Notes: generated by a model not told the origin, from the sequence alone. A stretch of DNA of 64,000 bases from Fidelibacterota bacterium (GCA_022571215.1 JACZYG010000005.1:1-64000); one strand, 5' to 3'; shown: positions 25,726 through 35,843, counted from the stretch's first letter. Numbers and translations are program-made.

Positions 25726-28700
25726 TTAGTCACTGTTTTGCCTGCACAATCCCGCAAAATCACATGGATTCTTACAATCCTTTGGTTCAACTGGAAATTT
25801 TCCTTTTCCTATACTATCAACGTATTCCAAAATATAACCTTCACTAAGTTTAAATGCGTCGTCCCAGTTGATGCCCTTATCATTCTCAAAGATAAATTGT
25901 TTTCTCGAGCTCTTGAGGCTATAATAATAGCCTGTCCTCGGTCGGGACTCATACCGGTATAAAATCAATTGCCTTACAGCTTCCAAGTAAATCGGTAATT
26001 GAAGACTGACACCGTTTTGAATGTCTTTTCTATCCGGTATTCCCCCCGATTTATAATCTATGACAGAGAACTCGCTGCGGTCTTCGTTAGCGTCTATTCT
26101 GTCTATCCTGCCTTTTAAGCTTGCTTTAATCCCGTCATTCTCGATTATAAGCGGTCGGTCGGTGGAATATGAAGATTCGGAGGATTCATCTGCCGCCCCG
26201 AATCCTACCTCGACAGCTAACGAAGATAATCCGGACTCCGACCGCTGTAGATCATATTCAATGTAATGCAATAAATTTTCTTCTATTTCCCTTAGTTCGA
26301 TCTCCCATAGAATCGGCGCCAAGTTATGCCTATGATAACTCGGATTTTTCGAGACATCCGCGATAATTTTAGAGAGCAGATTTTTATACTTTGCCCCGGC
26401 TGTCGATAGCGGGTCTTCTATCTGTACGTTATAATATTTCTTAAGGACCTCATGATAAAAACTTCCTCTATCTATAGGTGAAATTTGCTCCGAAAATTCT
26501 TCCGATTTTTCTAAATTGAAAAGCTTTTCGGTTAAATACAAAAACGGGCACTTTCCGTATCGCTCAAGTTCTGTAGCCGACCATGCGCTTTTCGCTTCTA
26601 ACAGTTCTGTCAAGGTAGCCAATGCCGAAGGCTCTTCGATCAGCCCGGAGTACTCCGGCAACTTCCGGGATTGTCTCATACCCGCTTCCCTCATCATTAT
26701 ATATGATCGTTTTAATTGAAAATCGGATTCATCACCGAACTTCTGAGCGCCATCCTGAGCCATCGCTCTGAGCAATTCATCTTCCGAAGTGAATGGTATT
26801 TGATCGTTTCTGAATTTCTTAACGCCACCATAAAATGTAGGAATAAATTCTTCGTCCGTGAGCATCCGATAGGTTTCTTCAGTCCTATCAACAAAATTCG
26901 AGCGGATTATCTCCCTGCCGTCACTATCTACCGACGGGTAACAGAGAAATATCTTTTCATCGGCGCGGCTCAAAGTGATATAATACAGGAGTCTCTCCTC
27001 TTCCTGTTTCAACTCAACAGTTCTGTTCAGAGAAGAATCAGTTCTATCATCCAATTTTTCCCGTATGCCGTTGTCTATCAACCGGGTTGGCCGTCCTGCC
27101 TCGGGAAAAGTTCCATCAACCAAACCGCATATAAACAAGGTGTCAAATCGTCTCCACCTTGCATTCTTGACATCAACAACTTCAACACCTCCCGATAAAT
27201 TGAAATCACTCCGAATTTTCTGTTCACCGACAGCATCAACGAATATTCTTCTAAAGTCAGAGAAAGAAAGTTCTCTCTCCGCAAATATATCTGCCACTTT
27301 ATCCGCTTCATTCAGCATCTGCTCTAAAGCATATTTATTTATGGCATCCTTATCTACCTCTTTAAGGATACCTGAAAATTCGAGTAGCGCATCTATATGA
27401 TCTTTGTAGATTCCCGTTTTGTTGCTTCCCTCCGGAGGAGAAAACTTTTCAAATATCTCGCTGATTTGAGACAACGACCGTTGCATCTCCGCGTCTTTAT
27501 CCCCCGAATATCCCGGCTCCGCTTTTGCATCTCTCAGATGAGCCTCAAGTCGAATATAAGACTCCCGCTTTCCGTCATTCGCGCCGGCAGCCTGCATCAA
27601 TTTCAGTATTGAATCGGCATCAATCTGCTCATCGTTCACCTTAATATTTAACAATTTTGAACGCAGTATGCTTCTAAGCTCGAATCCGAAATTTCGCTCA
27701 GGGTTTAACATTAGCATCTTTATAAAAAGAGCGACCGCCGGATTTTCTTTCAGCGTTCTCCGTTGTTGGACTGTAATGGGAATACCAAATCGAGGGAATA
27801 TCCTTTTGATCAAATTCGGGTATTCTTCTCCGCTTTTATACATGATTCCGATGCGGGAGGGAGCTGTTTTATTTTTTATCAGCTCATATTTTACCCGCCT
27901 CGCAATCTCCTCCACTAATTTTCTTGTTCCTGATTCTACAATGATTTTAAGAGGTATATCCTGTTCGGACTTGTCCGATCCGTTATTGAATGACTCAAAT
28001 ATTTTCTCTCTTATTTGCGCTATAGGAGAACTGTCCCACTTACCCAACTTTGGAGCAATCGGCTCAAAACCGTTAAAGAGCTTCTGATTCCGTTTCGTAT
28101 AATCGAATACCTCTTCCCGTCCTTCTTCATATAGCTGCGCTGTTAAAACGTTGCCTATTCTTTCGAACAGAGTTTTGAACAGTTGCGATTGCAACGGAGT
28201 ATAATCGTAGAATCCGTCTACTATAAGAGTGTCAAAACCGTTCAAAATATTTTTATCGGAATTCAGTCTGCGGATAGCCGAACCCAACCGTTGATGCTTA
28301 TTCCCTTTATTCAGAGAATCGCATTTTTCTAAATAGTCGCTATACAGCTGTCTAATTTCGGACAATTTCTGTTCCTGACTCCTGCCTAACTCCAACCCGG
28401 CAAGATCCTCCGGATTCACGCGCGATTGAATAAATTCATCTATGAGAAAATGCATCTCTGACGCGAAGCTACGCAGTTCTGCCGCCTTCTTAAAATATAC
28501 TAATTCGCCCTTTGACACTTTATCCCGTATAATATTTTCTAACATGTGAATTAAAACAAACTTTGGAGTTTCTTTCGGAAACGGCGCATCTGATAGTCTT
28601 TCAATCATCTTTACTAACCCAATCAGATCTACAATTGAAGAACCGAAAATTCCCCCATGCTTCAACGCTATCTGCCGTTTATAATGGTTGACGTGGTCTC

Positions 28701-28845
28701 CTGTAGGCAGAAGCAAAATAAATTTTTTATCTGCCCTCTTGAGCAGTTCTATCCGGTCGAGGAGCTGTTCACTTTTTCCTGTCCGCGTAGGACCTGAAAT
28801 AAGTTCTTTCCGCTTTCCAATCTCGTTCTGATTATTGCCGACCAT
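25726..28845 (-). CDS. addB: AddB-like helicase/exonuclease subunit
   Basis: About 1039 residues. The N-terminal P-loop is SGPTRTGKSEQL; the inactivated helicase body follows, with YYITLSRADEKIFLCYP near the middle and DTLFICGLVDGTFPEAGRPTRLI. A RecB-like nuclease at the C-terminus reads LKGRIDRID...FSVIDYKSG...LQLPIYLEAV, and an iron-sulfur set is likely formed by Cys in YGKCPFLYL and CKNPCDFAGLC. This is the AddB layout, the partner of AddA. I start it at 28845, with AAAGG eight bases upstream, rather than 28863. Confidence 0.9.
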   Translation of the reverse strand: MVGNNQNEIGKRKELISGPTRTGKSEQLLDRIELLKRADKKFILLLPTGDHVNHYKRQIALKHGGIFGSSIVDLIGLVKMIERLSDAPFPKETPKFVLIHMLENIIRDKVSKGELVYFKKAAELRSFASEMHFLIDEFIQSRVNPEDLAGLELGRSQEQKLSEIRQLYSDYLEKCDSLNKGNKHQRLGSAIRRLNSDKNILNGFDTLIVDGFYDYTPLQSQLFKTLFERIGNVLTAQLYEEGREEVFDYTKRNQKLFNGFEPIAPKLGKWDSSPIAQIREKIFESFNNGSDKSEQDIPLKIIVESGTRKLVEEIARRVKYELIKNKTAPSRIGIMYKSGEEYPNLIKRIFPRFGIPITVQQRRTLKENPAVALFIKMLMLNPERNFGFELRSILRSKLLNIKVNDEQIDADSILKLMQAAGANDGKRESYIRLEAHLRDAKAEPGYSGDKDAEMQRSLSQISEIFEKFSPPEGSNKTGIYKDHIDALLEFSGILKEVDKDAINKYALEQMLNEADKVADIFAERELSFSDFRRIFVDAVGEQKIRSDFNLSGGVEVVDVKNARWRRFDTLFICGLVDGTFPEAGRPTRLIDNGIREKLDDRTDSSLNRTVELKQEEERLLYYITLSRADEKIFLCYPSVDSDGREIIRSNFVDRTEETYRMLTDEEFIPTFYGGVKKFRNDQIPFTSEDELLRAMAQDGAQKFGDESDFQLKRSYIMMREAGMRQSRKLPEYSGLIEEPSALATLTELLEAKSAWSATELERYGKCPFLYLTEKLFNLEKSEEFSEQISPIDRGSFYHEVLKKYYNVQIEDPLSTAGAKYKNLLSKIIADVSKNPSYHRHNLAPILWEIELREIEENLLHYIEYDLQRSESGLSSLAVEVGFGAADESSESSYSTDRPLIIENDGIKASLKGRIDRIDANEDRSEFSVIDYKSGGIPDRKDIQNGVSLQLPIYLEAVRQLILYRYESRPRTGYYYSLKSSRKQFIFENDKGINWDDAFKLSEGYILEYVDSIGKGKFPVEPKDCKNPCDFAGLCRQNSD

Positions 28846-28984
28846 TATTGAACCTTTACACATATTAGGAGATAAACTAAATTCAGGATATTTTCCGAGT
28901 TAATTATGCTTGTTTTACTTAACACTCTTATTCTCTTACAATAATATACTCTGTATCGTCTACTTCTTCAATCAGAATGAATAT

Positions 28985-29010
28985 AAAAAAGCCGTCCAAT
29001 GAGAACGGCT
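28985..29010 (-). terminator. Terminator in the gap after the DUF4340 gene
   Basis: On minus: AGCCGT, nine bases, ACGGCT, then TTTTTATA. It is over 300 bases beyond the DUF4340 stop, with repeats in between. Confidence 0.7.
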
Positions 29011-29040
29011 CCAAGATCATATTTTCTTATGTGCCAGTCA

Positions 29041-29320
29041 GAGCACTGACCGATGGCGGGACAATAGTAAATCCTGATTCACATTCACAAGTCAACCACC
29101 CCTTTGTCCCCTCCTTAAAAAGGAGGGGATGGAAAATTCCCCTCTAAAAAGAGGGGTGGCTCAACCGAAGGTTGAGACGGGGTGTGTAAAGAGTTGTGCC
29201 CTGAATAATATAATTTTCCTTAACGTGGCGGTTGGGTCCACCGCCGATGGCGGGACTAACGCTTGTCCCGACGTCGAATCAAATGTACTGTGCGGTCAGG
29301 ATAAATCCTGACTCGCACAC
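29041..29320. repeat. Hairpin-rich intergenic repeat block
   Basis: This 479-base gap between addB and DUF4340 has no gene. It holds ACCGATGGCGGGAC (about 29049-29062); a perfect hairpin TCCCCTCCTT/AAGGAGGGGA (29107-29129); a second, CCCCTCT/AGAGGGG (29139-29156), followed by CTCAACC-GAA-GGTTGAG (29160-29176) and ACGGGGTG; then CCGCC-GAT-GGCGG (29241-29253), CGGGAC/GTCCCG (29251-29270), and a compound hairpin 29290-29318 (TCAGGAT/ATCCTGA inside GTGCG/CGCAC). Families recur at 16.6 and 59.2-59.9 kb. Confidence 0.75.
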
Positions 29321-29342
29321 AATTCGGTTAAATTATCTTTTG

Positions 29343-30701
29343 TTACGACTCATCTTTTCTGAAATAATCCGTTGATACTTTTAATTTCTCTATAGCGCTA
29401 TTCAAAATCCTGTATATAGGAGGAGTTCCACCCGACTTGAGAAATGATTCATTGCCTATTTTTCTTCCGGTTCTGATAAAATTCGCCTCAACGCTATCCT
29501 GATACAGTGTGATAGTCAGATCAGGAAATTTATTTACATACGCTTTAAAACTCTTCGGATCATATTCTTCAACGGCGCTTGCTTTAAGTGAAAGAAACAG
29601 TTCCAACAATTCGTTTACTTTATCGGTATTTGCCATGAATTTTTCAGGTCGAGTCACATACCACAGACTTTCATCTTTTGTTAGGTTCAATTCAACATCG
29701 CCATACCTGATATCAAACGCATCCACTTTGTTCTTGTCAAAACTGAGCACATTTTTCTTAATCAGCTCGAAAGGTCTCTTCTCAAGGAATTCGGCGAATC
29801 CCGAATCTATTAACATAATAGTTGAACGTGAGGCATCCTTAGCATATCTATAAGCCTTTCCGTCTTCACTCAACGCATTCCCTATCGTTAAGCGCAGTTG
29901 TCTTGACGGGTTGGAAATCTCAAGCCTCAGATCTGTTTCCGCCTCAGCAAGACCCGTAATCTCCGGCGCAGGCTCTTCCCTGTCTATAAACTTTTTTACT
30001 TTCCCGTTCGCCAGTCTCGACAAGAGGGAGTTTACCTTACCGGATTCAAGGTTCAACGCAGCCGGTTTCACCATCAAAAATTCACTGCCGACTCTTTCAA
30101 TTTCGTAATCGTAATCTTTAGTTTTCACGAATATTTTGCTGACGTTCTTACTCTTAAATGAGAGAATGTTTTTATCCCTGAGATCAAACAGTTTTTTATT
30201 TGTTTGGGAATAAACTGACTTGGGAATGGTAAAGACCTTATCGTCTCCGAGCGACATTGCGAATATATATTCGCCCGTAGGACTTTCTTCGCCTAAGGAA
30301 ATTCCTGTTACCGAGCTGTCGCTTAAGAGAAATTGTAATTCAACTAAGGGCGATTCTAAGCCATACGGCGCGAGATTCAGGTTCTCCCCCGAAGCGATCT
30401 CTCTCTCCTTCTTAATATTCACAACAGACCTTATCAGGTTGTTGACAGCATTTTTATCTCCCTTTGCAAGAACCGGAGAATTAATGGTAAAATCACCCTG
30501 AGCGTTTTTAGTGAGGCTAAATGTTCCATATTCCGAGGTGAGTTTTACTTCTCTGATCTTTTCAGAATCCAGGCGGATCAGTTTGCTTGAAAGCATTTCT
30601 ACTGCTTTTTTCTCTTCGCCCGCTTTATAGTCGAGGAGGTATACCGCGACAGCTCCCCCGATGAGCGCCGTTCCAAGAACGAATGTAGATTTAAACTTCA
30701 T
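29343..30701 (-). CDS. DUF4340 membrane-anchored protein
   Basis: 452 residues. One N-terminal membrane helix (about 7-24), then two repeats of a beta-rich domain. Each carries VxxLxxxSxxGxFxLTKN-type and VWYVTRPEKFMANTDKVNELLELFLSLKA-type motifs, as in DUF4340. It is the last gene of a run with a GldG-like protein and an ABC-2 exporter, a standard partnership. It is thought to be an extracytoplasmic accessory of that transporter; the cargo is unknown. Confidence 0.88.
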   Translation of the reverse strand: MKFKSTFVLGTALIGGAVAVYLLDYKAGEEKKAVEMLSSKLIRLDSEKIREVKLTSEYGTFSLTKNAQGDFTINSPVLAKGDKNAVNNLIRSVVNIKKEREIASGENLNLAPYGLESPLVELQFLLSDSSVTGISLGEESPTGEYIFAMSLGDDKVFTIPKSVYSQTNKKLFDLRDKNILSFKSKNVSKIFVKTKDYDYEIERVGSEFLMVKPAALNLESGKVNSLLSRLANGKVKKFIDREEPAPEITGLAEAETDLRLEISNPSRQLRLTIGNALSEDGKAYRYAKDASRSTIMLIDSGFAEFLEKRPFELIKKNVLSFDKNKVDAFDIRYGDVELNLTKDESLWYVTRPEKFMANTDKVNELLELFLSLKASAVEEYDPKSFKAYVNKFPDLTITLYQDSVEANFIRTGRKIGNESFLKSGGTPPIYRILNSAIEKLKVSTDYFRKDES

Positions 30702-30704
30702 TCC

Positions 30705-32258
30705 TTATCTTCTTCGTCTGAAATAAACAGTAACCCCGAAGCCGAGAATCGCTATCGGAAGAGTCACAACCAATAACCAGAATACGACCTGGCTCTCCTT
30801 GAGCGTCATATTCACCCGCCTGTCTTCCGGGTCTTTTGGACGGATGGATATCAATGTTTCATCCTCGAGCAGCCATGAAACCATATTCAAAAACAGATCC
30901 TTGTTACCGGGAGCGCGTTCTATGTATGGATTTGATGCGAATTCCGAATCACCGACTATAATAAACCTTCCACCGCTTCTACCTTCCTTTACCTTGCCGA
31001 CCACGCCGATTACTAACGGACCGGGATGGTCAAACTTCTTATCGAAACCCGTTTGATTATTATCCAACAAAGCTAAATCAGTCTCTCCCCACGAACTTTT
31101 GCTCGAATAGATGAGTTCGGTAATATCATAGTCGCCGGTGTCGTTATCTGAAATGACAAGTAAAGAACGGACGGTCGGATAAACGGTGACCAATCTAAAA
31201 TCCTCCGTGATCCGATGCGCCCCATACGCCGCAGCGGTCGGCTCAATTGAAATCCGGGTATTTCTTTTTAATCCGCCGCCGGAAATTATAAACGATGCGC
31301 TTTGTTCAAGAATGACATCGTTTCGTATCGTCACGCCTAATCCTGAGATAAACTGCTCCAATCCGGGATCAGACACCCTCGGTTCAATGAGTAGAAGAAG
31401 ACTGCCGCCGCCTGAGAGAAAAACATTCAAGGCATCGATCTCTCTCTGCATGAGATTCTTTGCCGGTCCGGCTAACACAACGAGAGACGCGCCTTCGGGA
31501 ACAGAATCCGCTTGAAACAATTCTAACTTACTCAGATTATAGTTCACTTTACCGAGTTCTGCGGCAGCGAGCGAATAGGAATCTCTCTCACCTGCTGAAA
31601 GCTCGAAATCATTCTCCCCATGCCCGGAAAGAAAGTAAATATTATGCTCTTTTGTGCTGCTGATTTTTATCAGCGCGTTTGTGATCTTTTCTTCGGTTAC
31701 ATCCTCTATACGCTCTATTCTGCTGCCTGACTGTATGATCAATTCTCCGTATTTCTTCACCGATAGACTCTTGGCGAGATCAGGATTCTTGTCCGGGTCC
31801 ACGACTTCATATTTGAAATTCTCCGAGTAATATGCATACTCTTTCAGCAAGTCACGTAACCTGCCTGATTCGATCTCTGTTTGAAATGCGGTTACCCTGA
31901 CCTCCACTTCGAGAGCTTCGAGAATTTTAACGGTTTGAGCGGCAATACTGTACTGACCGGAAGAGGTAGTATCAAGCCGCCAGCTGTGTTTGTACAGTGT
32001 ATAATTCGCCAAGGCAAGTATCCCTAATACTATGAGACTCAGCATAACCGCGTTAAATCCGTATTTTGTCGACCGTTTCCTTAAATATCCAAATACGCTA
32101 TCCCGTTTTATTACAGCCGACACCGATAGAATCAAAATTCCGGTAATAAGAAAGACTTTACTTGAAGTCGTCCATACGTTATTCACCAGATACAGGAATA
32201 AGCCCGCTAAAAGAGACGTAACGCCTCCTATCGGAAGGTATTTATAAATATTGGTCAT
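30705..32258 (-). CDS. GldG-like ABC transporter auxiliary protein
   Basis: 517 residues: three membrane helices at the N-terminus (about 12-30, 36-50, 67-90), a large extracytoplasmic ABC_transp_aux domain (YFLSGHGENDFEL..., VVLAGPAKNLMQREIDALNVFLSGGGSLLLLIEP) and a final helix at about 491-511. This is the GldG/DUF4350-like layout. In gliding Bacteroidetes GldA, GldF and GldG form a transporter; here gliding is not implied. AGGGGATAGAAG precedes the ATG. Confidence 0.87.
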   Translation of the reverse strand: MTNIYKYLPIGGVTSLLAGLFLYLVNNVWTTSSKVFLITGILILSVSAVIKRDSVFGYLRKRSTKYGFNAVMLSLIVLGILALANYTLYKHSWRLDTTSSGQYSIAAQTVKILEALEVEVRVTAFQTEIESGRLRDLLKEYAYYSENFKYEVVDPDKNPDLAKSLSVKKYGELIIQSGSRIERIEDVTEEKITNALIKISSTKEHNIYFLSGHGENDFELSAGERDSYSLAAAELGKVNYNLSKLELFQADSVPEGASLVVLAGPAKNLMQREIDALNVFLSGGGSLLLLIEPRVSDPGLEQFISGLGVTIRNDVILEQSASFIISGGGLKRNTRISIEPTAAAYGAHRITEDFRLVTVYPTVRSLLVISDNDTGDYDITELIYSSKSSWGETDLALLDNNQTGFDKKFDHPGPLVIGVVGKVKEGRSGGRFIIVGDSEFASNPYIERAPGNKDLFLNMVSWLLEDETLISIRPKDPEDRRVNMTLKESQVVFWLLVVTLPIAILGFGVTVYFRRRR

Positions 32259-32261
32259 CTT

Positions 32262-33044
32262 CTATCCCCTCCATTTCGTGGATTCTACCGCCTGATAGGT
32301 GAGGAAAAGACTGAAGAACGCAAACGACAGATAAAAAACCATGTGAGAACTGTCTATTACACCCTTTGCAAAATCAGTGAAATGCTCCATGACCGATAAA
32401 TATTTTATCAACGCTCCTAGCTCCGGACCCACAAAATTAGAGGCGAATCCTACGAACCAGAGAATCATCATCGTCCCGAAACAACCGACGGCCGCTATGA
32501 TCTGATTCTCGGTAAGCGCGGAAATCAATCCTCCGATCGCCACGGTCATTGCGCCCATCAGCATGAGTCCTATATATCCCGATATAACCGGCATCAGCTC
32601 GGGATTCCCGTATATGAACAGTACCGAGACGTAACTCAGGGTTCCCGAGATCATTGCCGCGTATACCGTAAGAGCGGCAAAAAATTTACCTATCACTATC
32701 TCCCAATTTGTTATGGGGGAGGTAAATAATAACTCGATGGTGCCGCTTCGCTTCTCCTCCGAAAACAACTTCATTGTTATCATAGGCAGCATGAAAAGGG
32801 TAATGATACTCATATTCAGGAATAGTGAGCGAATTACCATCTGATTTATGTTCATCGCCGGAACCTGCATTTGAAATTGTTGAGCCTGCATCATCATCCG
32901 AAAACTCATCTGAATAAAACTTTGAAGAAGCAGGTAAAAGAAGATTCCGCTTATAGCCAGAAATAGAGCAATTACTACATATGCGATCGGGGAGACGAAA
33001 TATGAACGAAGCTCCCGCATATAAATATAATAGGAATTTTTCAT
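32262..33044 (-). CDS. ABC-2 type permease (GldF-like)
   Basis: 260 residues, six membrane helices (about 15-37, 68-86, 110-130, 145-165, 172-192, 230-250). The start MKNSYYIYMRELRSYFVSPIAYVVIA and the coupling region FSEEKRSGTIELLFTSPITNWEIVIGKF mark an ABC-2 export permease of the NatB/GldF type. Its start overlaps the ATPase stop by four bases. GAGGGGG stands just upstream. Confidence 0.9.
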   Translation of the reverse strand: MKNSYYIYMRELRSYFVSPIAYVVIALFLAISGIFFYLLLQSFIQMSFRMMMQAQQFQMQVPAMNINQMVIRSLFLNMSIITLFMLPMITMKLFSEEKRSGTIELLFTSPITNWEIVIGKFFAALTVYAAMISGTLSYVSVLFIYGNPELMPVISGYIGLMLMGAMTVAIGGLISALTENQIIAAVGCFGTMMILWFVGFASNFVGPELGALIKYLSVMEHFTDFAKGVIDSSHMVFYLSFAFFSLFLTYQAVESTKWRG

Positions 33045-33982
33045 GCGTCCCCCTCCTCCTCCGTTGTGAGCTGCAGGAATATCTCCTCTAAACTCAGTCC
33101 TGAGGATTTCATCTCAATAAGTCCCCATCCATTGTTTACCACCGACGCTGCTATCGCCTTTCTAACCTCAGGGTCTTTCTCCAATTCGATCTTATACCGC
33201 TTGTCTGTCCCGTCACCGTCAATAATCACGTCTAAGACCCCTTTGATCTTCGACAGTGTCTCTAATACTTTTTTTGAGGGACCATCAACTTCGATCTCTA
33301 TCCGTTCCTGTCCCTCCAAGCCTCGTGTCAAGTTTTCAGGACTGTCCTCAGCAACGATCCTGCCTTTGTTTATAATTATTACCCTGCCGCAGGTAGCGCT
33401 CACTTCCGGCAGGATATGAGTGGATAATATTATGGTATGATCTTCTCCGAGTTCTTTTATGAGCTCTCTTACCTCGATTATCTGCTTCGGGTCAAGACCA
33501 ACGGTAGGCTCATCCAATACAAGTACTTCAGGGTCATGAATGAGCGCTTGCGCCAACCCTACTCTTTGCTTATAACCTTTTGAAAGTTTTGCGATCAAAC
33601 TGCTCCTGACTTCATCTGTGCTTGTCCTTTCTAATACCCTATCAAGTTTCATGTTCAGATTCTTTCCGCTCAAACCTTTGATCTTCCCGACAAAAGAAAG
33701 GTATGATTCTACGGTCATCTCCTGATAGAGCGGAGGATGTTCGGGAAGATATCCAACTCTCTTTTTTACGCTCATCGCGTTCTCAAACACATCAAATCCC
33801 GCTACAGAGACGCTCCCTTGCGTCGCAGGCATGAAACAGGTCAATATCCGCATTGTGGTCGTCTTACCGGCGGCGTTCGGACCAAGAAACCCGACTACCT
33901 CTCCTTTGTCTATGAAAAACGAAACGTCTTTTACCGCTTCAAACGAGCCGTAATTCTTACTTAAATTTTTTACATCTATCAA
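33041..33982 (-). CDS. ABC transporter ATPase (GldA/NatA-like)
   Basis: 313 residues. Walker A GPNAAGKTT, Q-loop YLPEHPPLYQEM, signature LSKGYKQRVGLAQ, Walker B VLVLDEPTVGLDP, switch His in STHILPE, and a C-terminal extension of about 80 residues typical of ABC-2 exporters. TTG start with GGAG eight bases upstream. It overlaps the DUF4381-like gene by four bases, which ties the transporter to the MoxR/DUF58 genes. Confidence 0.93.
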   Translation of the reverse strand: MIDVKNLSKNYGSFEAVKDVSFFIDKGEVVGFLGPNAAGKTTTMRILTCFMPATQGSVSVAGFDVFENAMSVKKRVGYLPEHPPLYQEMTVESYLSFVGKIKGLSGKNLNMKLDRVLERTSTDEVRSSLIAKLSKGYKQRVGLAQALIHDPEVLVLDEPTVGLDPKQIIEVRELIKELGEDHTIILSTHILPEVSATCGRVIIINKGRIVAEDSPENLTRGLEGQERIEIEVDGPSKKVLETLSKIKGVLDVIIDGDGTDKRYKIELEKDPEVRKAIAASVVNNGWGLIEMKSSGLSLEEIFLQLTTEEEGDA

Positions 33983-34965
33983 TCTTTTTTCTCCTCTAAT
34001 ATATTGGACAACGGAGCTTCTGATGTCTTTGCTTTTTCAGGAACTATTTTGGTATCTTCGACCATTTTCATGGTCTTTTCCATTAAAACAGTTGCAAAAC
34101 TATCCTTTGGAATATGTCGAGCGAATTTTACCAGATCGCTGTTCGTCAACACTTCTTGAACGGTTTCGCCTATCTTCTTGTATAGCCCGTCATTTTCCAA
34201 AACAGCTAACATTTCGGATGTGGTCATCTCAAGAGCCTTTAAAAAATATCTGTTCTCGATGTATTCTCTCAGTATCCTTGACAGACCCATATAATACCGG
34301 TCTACTTCCTTCTTTTCGATTAGATTTTTCTTATTAAGCTGTTTAAGAGATTCAAGAGCAATTTCATGCGCCGGACGTATCTCAACGCGTTTTTTGAATG
34401 GTATGATCGGTTTATCGGTTTTCCTTCGCCACATATAATAGGCTATCCCGCTGACCAATAGCAAAGCGAGCAGCGCCAGAACGGTACCCCATTTGTCGAA
34501 AGGCTGGGACATTTCATTCGGCTCTTTTATATCCCTGATTTCCTCTGCATCGGCGCTGAGCATACTTTGAACATGCAGCCATAGACTGTCCGTATAGGTC
34601 TTGAATTGAGTTGTGGTGTCAGATGAATGCCAATAAACAATTTTTTGGGAGGGAATCAGAACCTGCCCGGTATCAAAAATAAAACTCTCGAAGGTATGCC
34701 TTTCAATTCTGATTCCCTTATTGCCCCGTTCCCGTGAAATAGACTCTTCTCCGAGTTCAATCGGTAACAGTTCCACCCGCATATCGGGCAGCTGGAATTG
34801 CGTATCGCCGTCGAATCGCAGTTCAAGGATTATCTTCAAGCGGTCACCGATACGGAGTGATTCAGGCTCAGCGAACAGTTCCGCTTTCATCTGTTGAGCG
34901 CTCGTGTTATCTATATTTAAAAGGACGAGAAATATAAAAATCGGAACAGAAAAACCGCGATTCAT
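33979..34965 (-). CDS. BatD/DUF4381-like membrane protein
   Basis: 328 residues: signal peptide (cut near TSAQQ), an extracytoplasmic beta domain (PESLRIGDRLKIILELRFDG), one membrane helix at about 180-196 (VLALLALLLVSGIAYYMW), then a cytoplasmic helical domain with YYMGLSRILREYIENRYFLKALEMTTSEML, the DUF4381 hallmark. Such proteins sit beside MoxR and DUF58 in Bat-type operons. One-base TAATG overlap with the DUF58 gene. The role is not established. Confidence 0.75.
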   Translation of the reverse strand: MNRGFSVPIFIFLVLLNIDNTSAQQMKAELFAEPESLRIGDRLKIILELRFDGDTQFQLPDMRVELLPIELGEESISRERGNKGIRIERHTFESFIFDTGQVLIPSQKIVYWHSSDTTTQFKTYTDSLWLHVQSMLSADAEEIRDIKEPNEMSQPFDKWGTVLALLALLLVSGIAYYMWRRKTDKPIIPFKKRVEIRPAHEIALESLKQLNKKNLIEKKEVDRYYMGLSRILREYIENRYFLKALEMTTSEMLAVLENDGLYKKIGETVQEVLTNSDLVKFARHIPKDSFATVLMEKTMKMVEDTKIVPEKAKTSEAPLSNILEEKKD

Positions 34966-35843
34966 TAATGGAACCTCTTTGCCCGCTTTCTAAAGAATTT
35001 ATAAAGAGGCTCAACATAGGATTCTCCGGTTTTAATGTTAATATGATCGAGATTCATCTTCTTGAACATCTTTTCAAGTCTCTCTTGCTGAGCGCGCCTT
35101 AGCGCGGAATAAGAATTTCTTATCCTTTCGTCTGAAGTGTCAACCACAACATTTTCACCCGTTTCCGCGTCCACGAGAGAAATCAGACCTGCATCGGGCA
35201 GCTGCGTTTCTAATTTATCGGTCAGTTTGATGGCAATCACGTCATGCTTGGAGGAGACCACTCTCAGCGATTTTTGAAATCCGTCATCCATGAAATCAGA
35301 GAGAATGAATACGACTGAATGTCTCCTGATAACCCTGAGAAGGTATTCGAGCGCGCTGTTTATACTTGTGCCCGTGTTTTCAGGTTCGTGATATATGATC
35401 TCTCTGAGTACCCGAAGAACGTGCTGCCGTCCCTTCCGCGGCGGAATGAATTTTTCCACCTTATCCGTAAATATCAGCAGACCGACCTTGTCATTATTTT
35501 TCATAGCGGAAAAAGCGAGTAATGCGCATATCTCGATAGCCACCTCATCTTTCATTCGGTAAGACGTTCCGAACGTTCCTGAACGACTCATGTCTACTAC
35601 GAGCATCATGGAGAGTTCCCGTTCTTCGCTGAATACCTTTACGAAAGGTGAACCTGTACGGGCGCTGACGTTCCAATCGATAAGGCGAATATCATCACCG
35701 GGAACATATTCGCGCACCTCAGCGAATTCCATTCCCCTTCCTTTAAAAACCGTATGATATTCTCCGCTGAAGATCTCATTGACGAGACCTTTGGTGCCTA
35801 TCTCCAAACGACGGACATTTTCGAGTACTTCTTTCGGCAGCAT
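34965..35843 (-). CDS. DUF58 protein (von Willebrand A-like)
   Basis: 292 residues. The DUF58 signature is clear: FKGRGMEFAEVREYVPGDDIRLIDWNVSARTGSPFVKVFSEERE (about 33-76), followed by a vWA-like fold with DMSRSGTFG (MIDAS-like DxSxS). Partner of MoxR ATPases, thought to assemble or chaperone other complexes. No membrane segment. No strong ribosome site is visible. Confidence 0.92.
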   Translation of the reverse strand: MLPKEVLENVRRLEIGTKGLVNEIFSGEYHTVFKGRGMEFAEVREYVPGDDIRLIDWNVSARTGSPFVKVFSEERELSMMLVVDMSRSGTFGTSYRMKDEVAIEICALLAFSAMKNNDKVGLLIFTDKVEKFIPPRKGRQHVLRVLREIIYHEPENTGTSINSALEYLLRVIRRHSVVFILSDFMDDGFQKSLRVVSSKHDVIAIKLTDKLETQLPDAGLISLVDAETGENVVVDTSDERIRNSYSALRRAQQERLEKMFKKMNLDHINIKTGESYVEPLYKFFRKRAKRFH

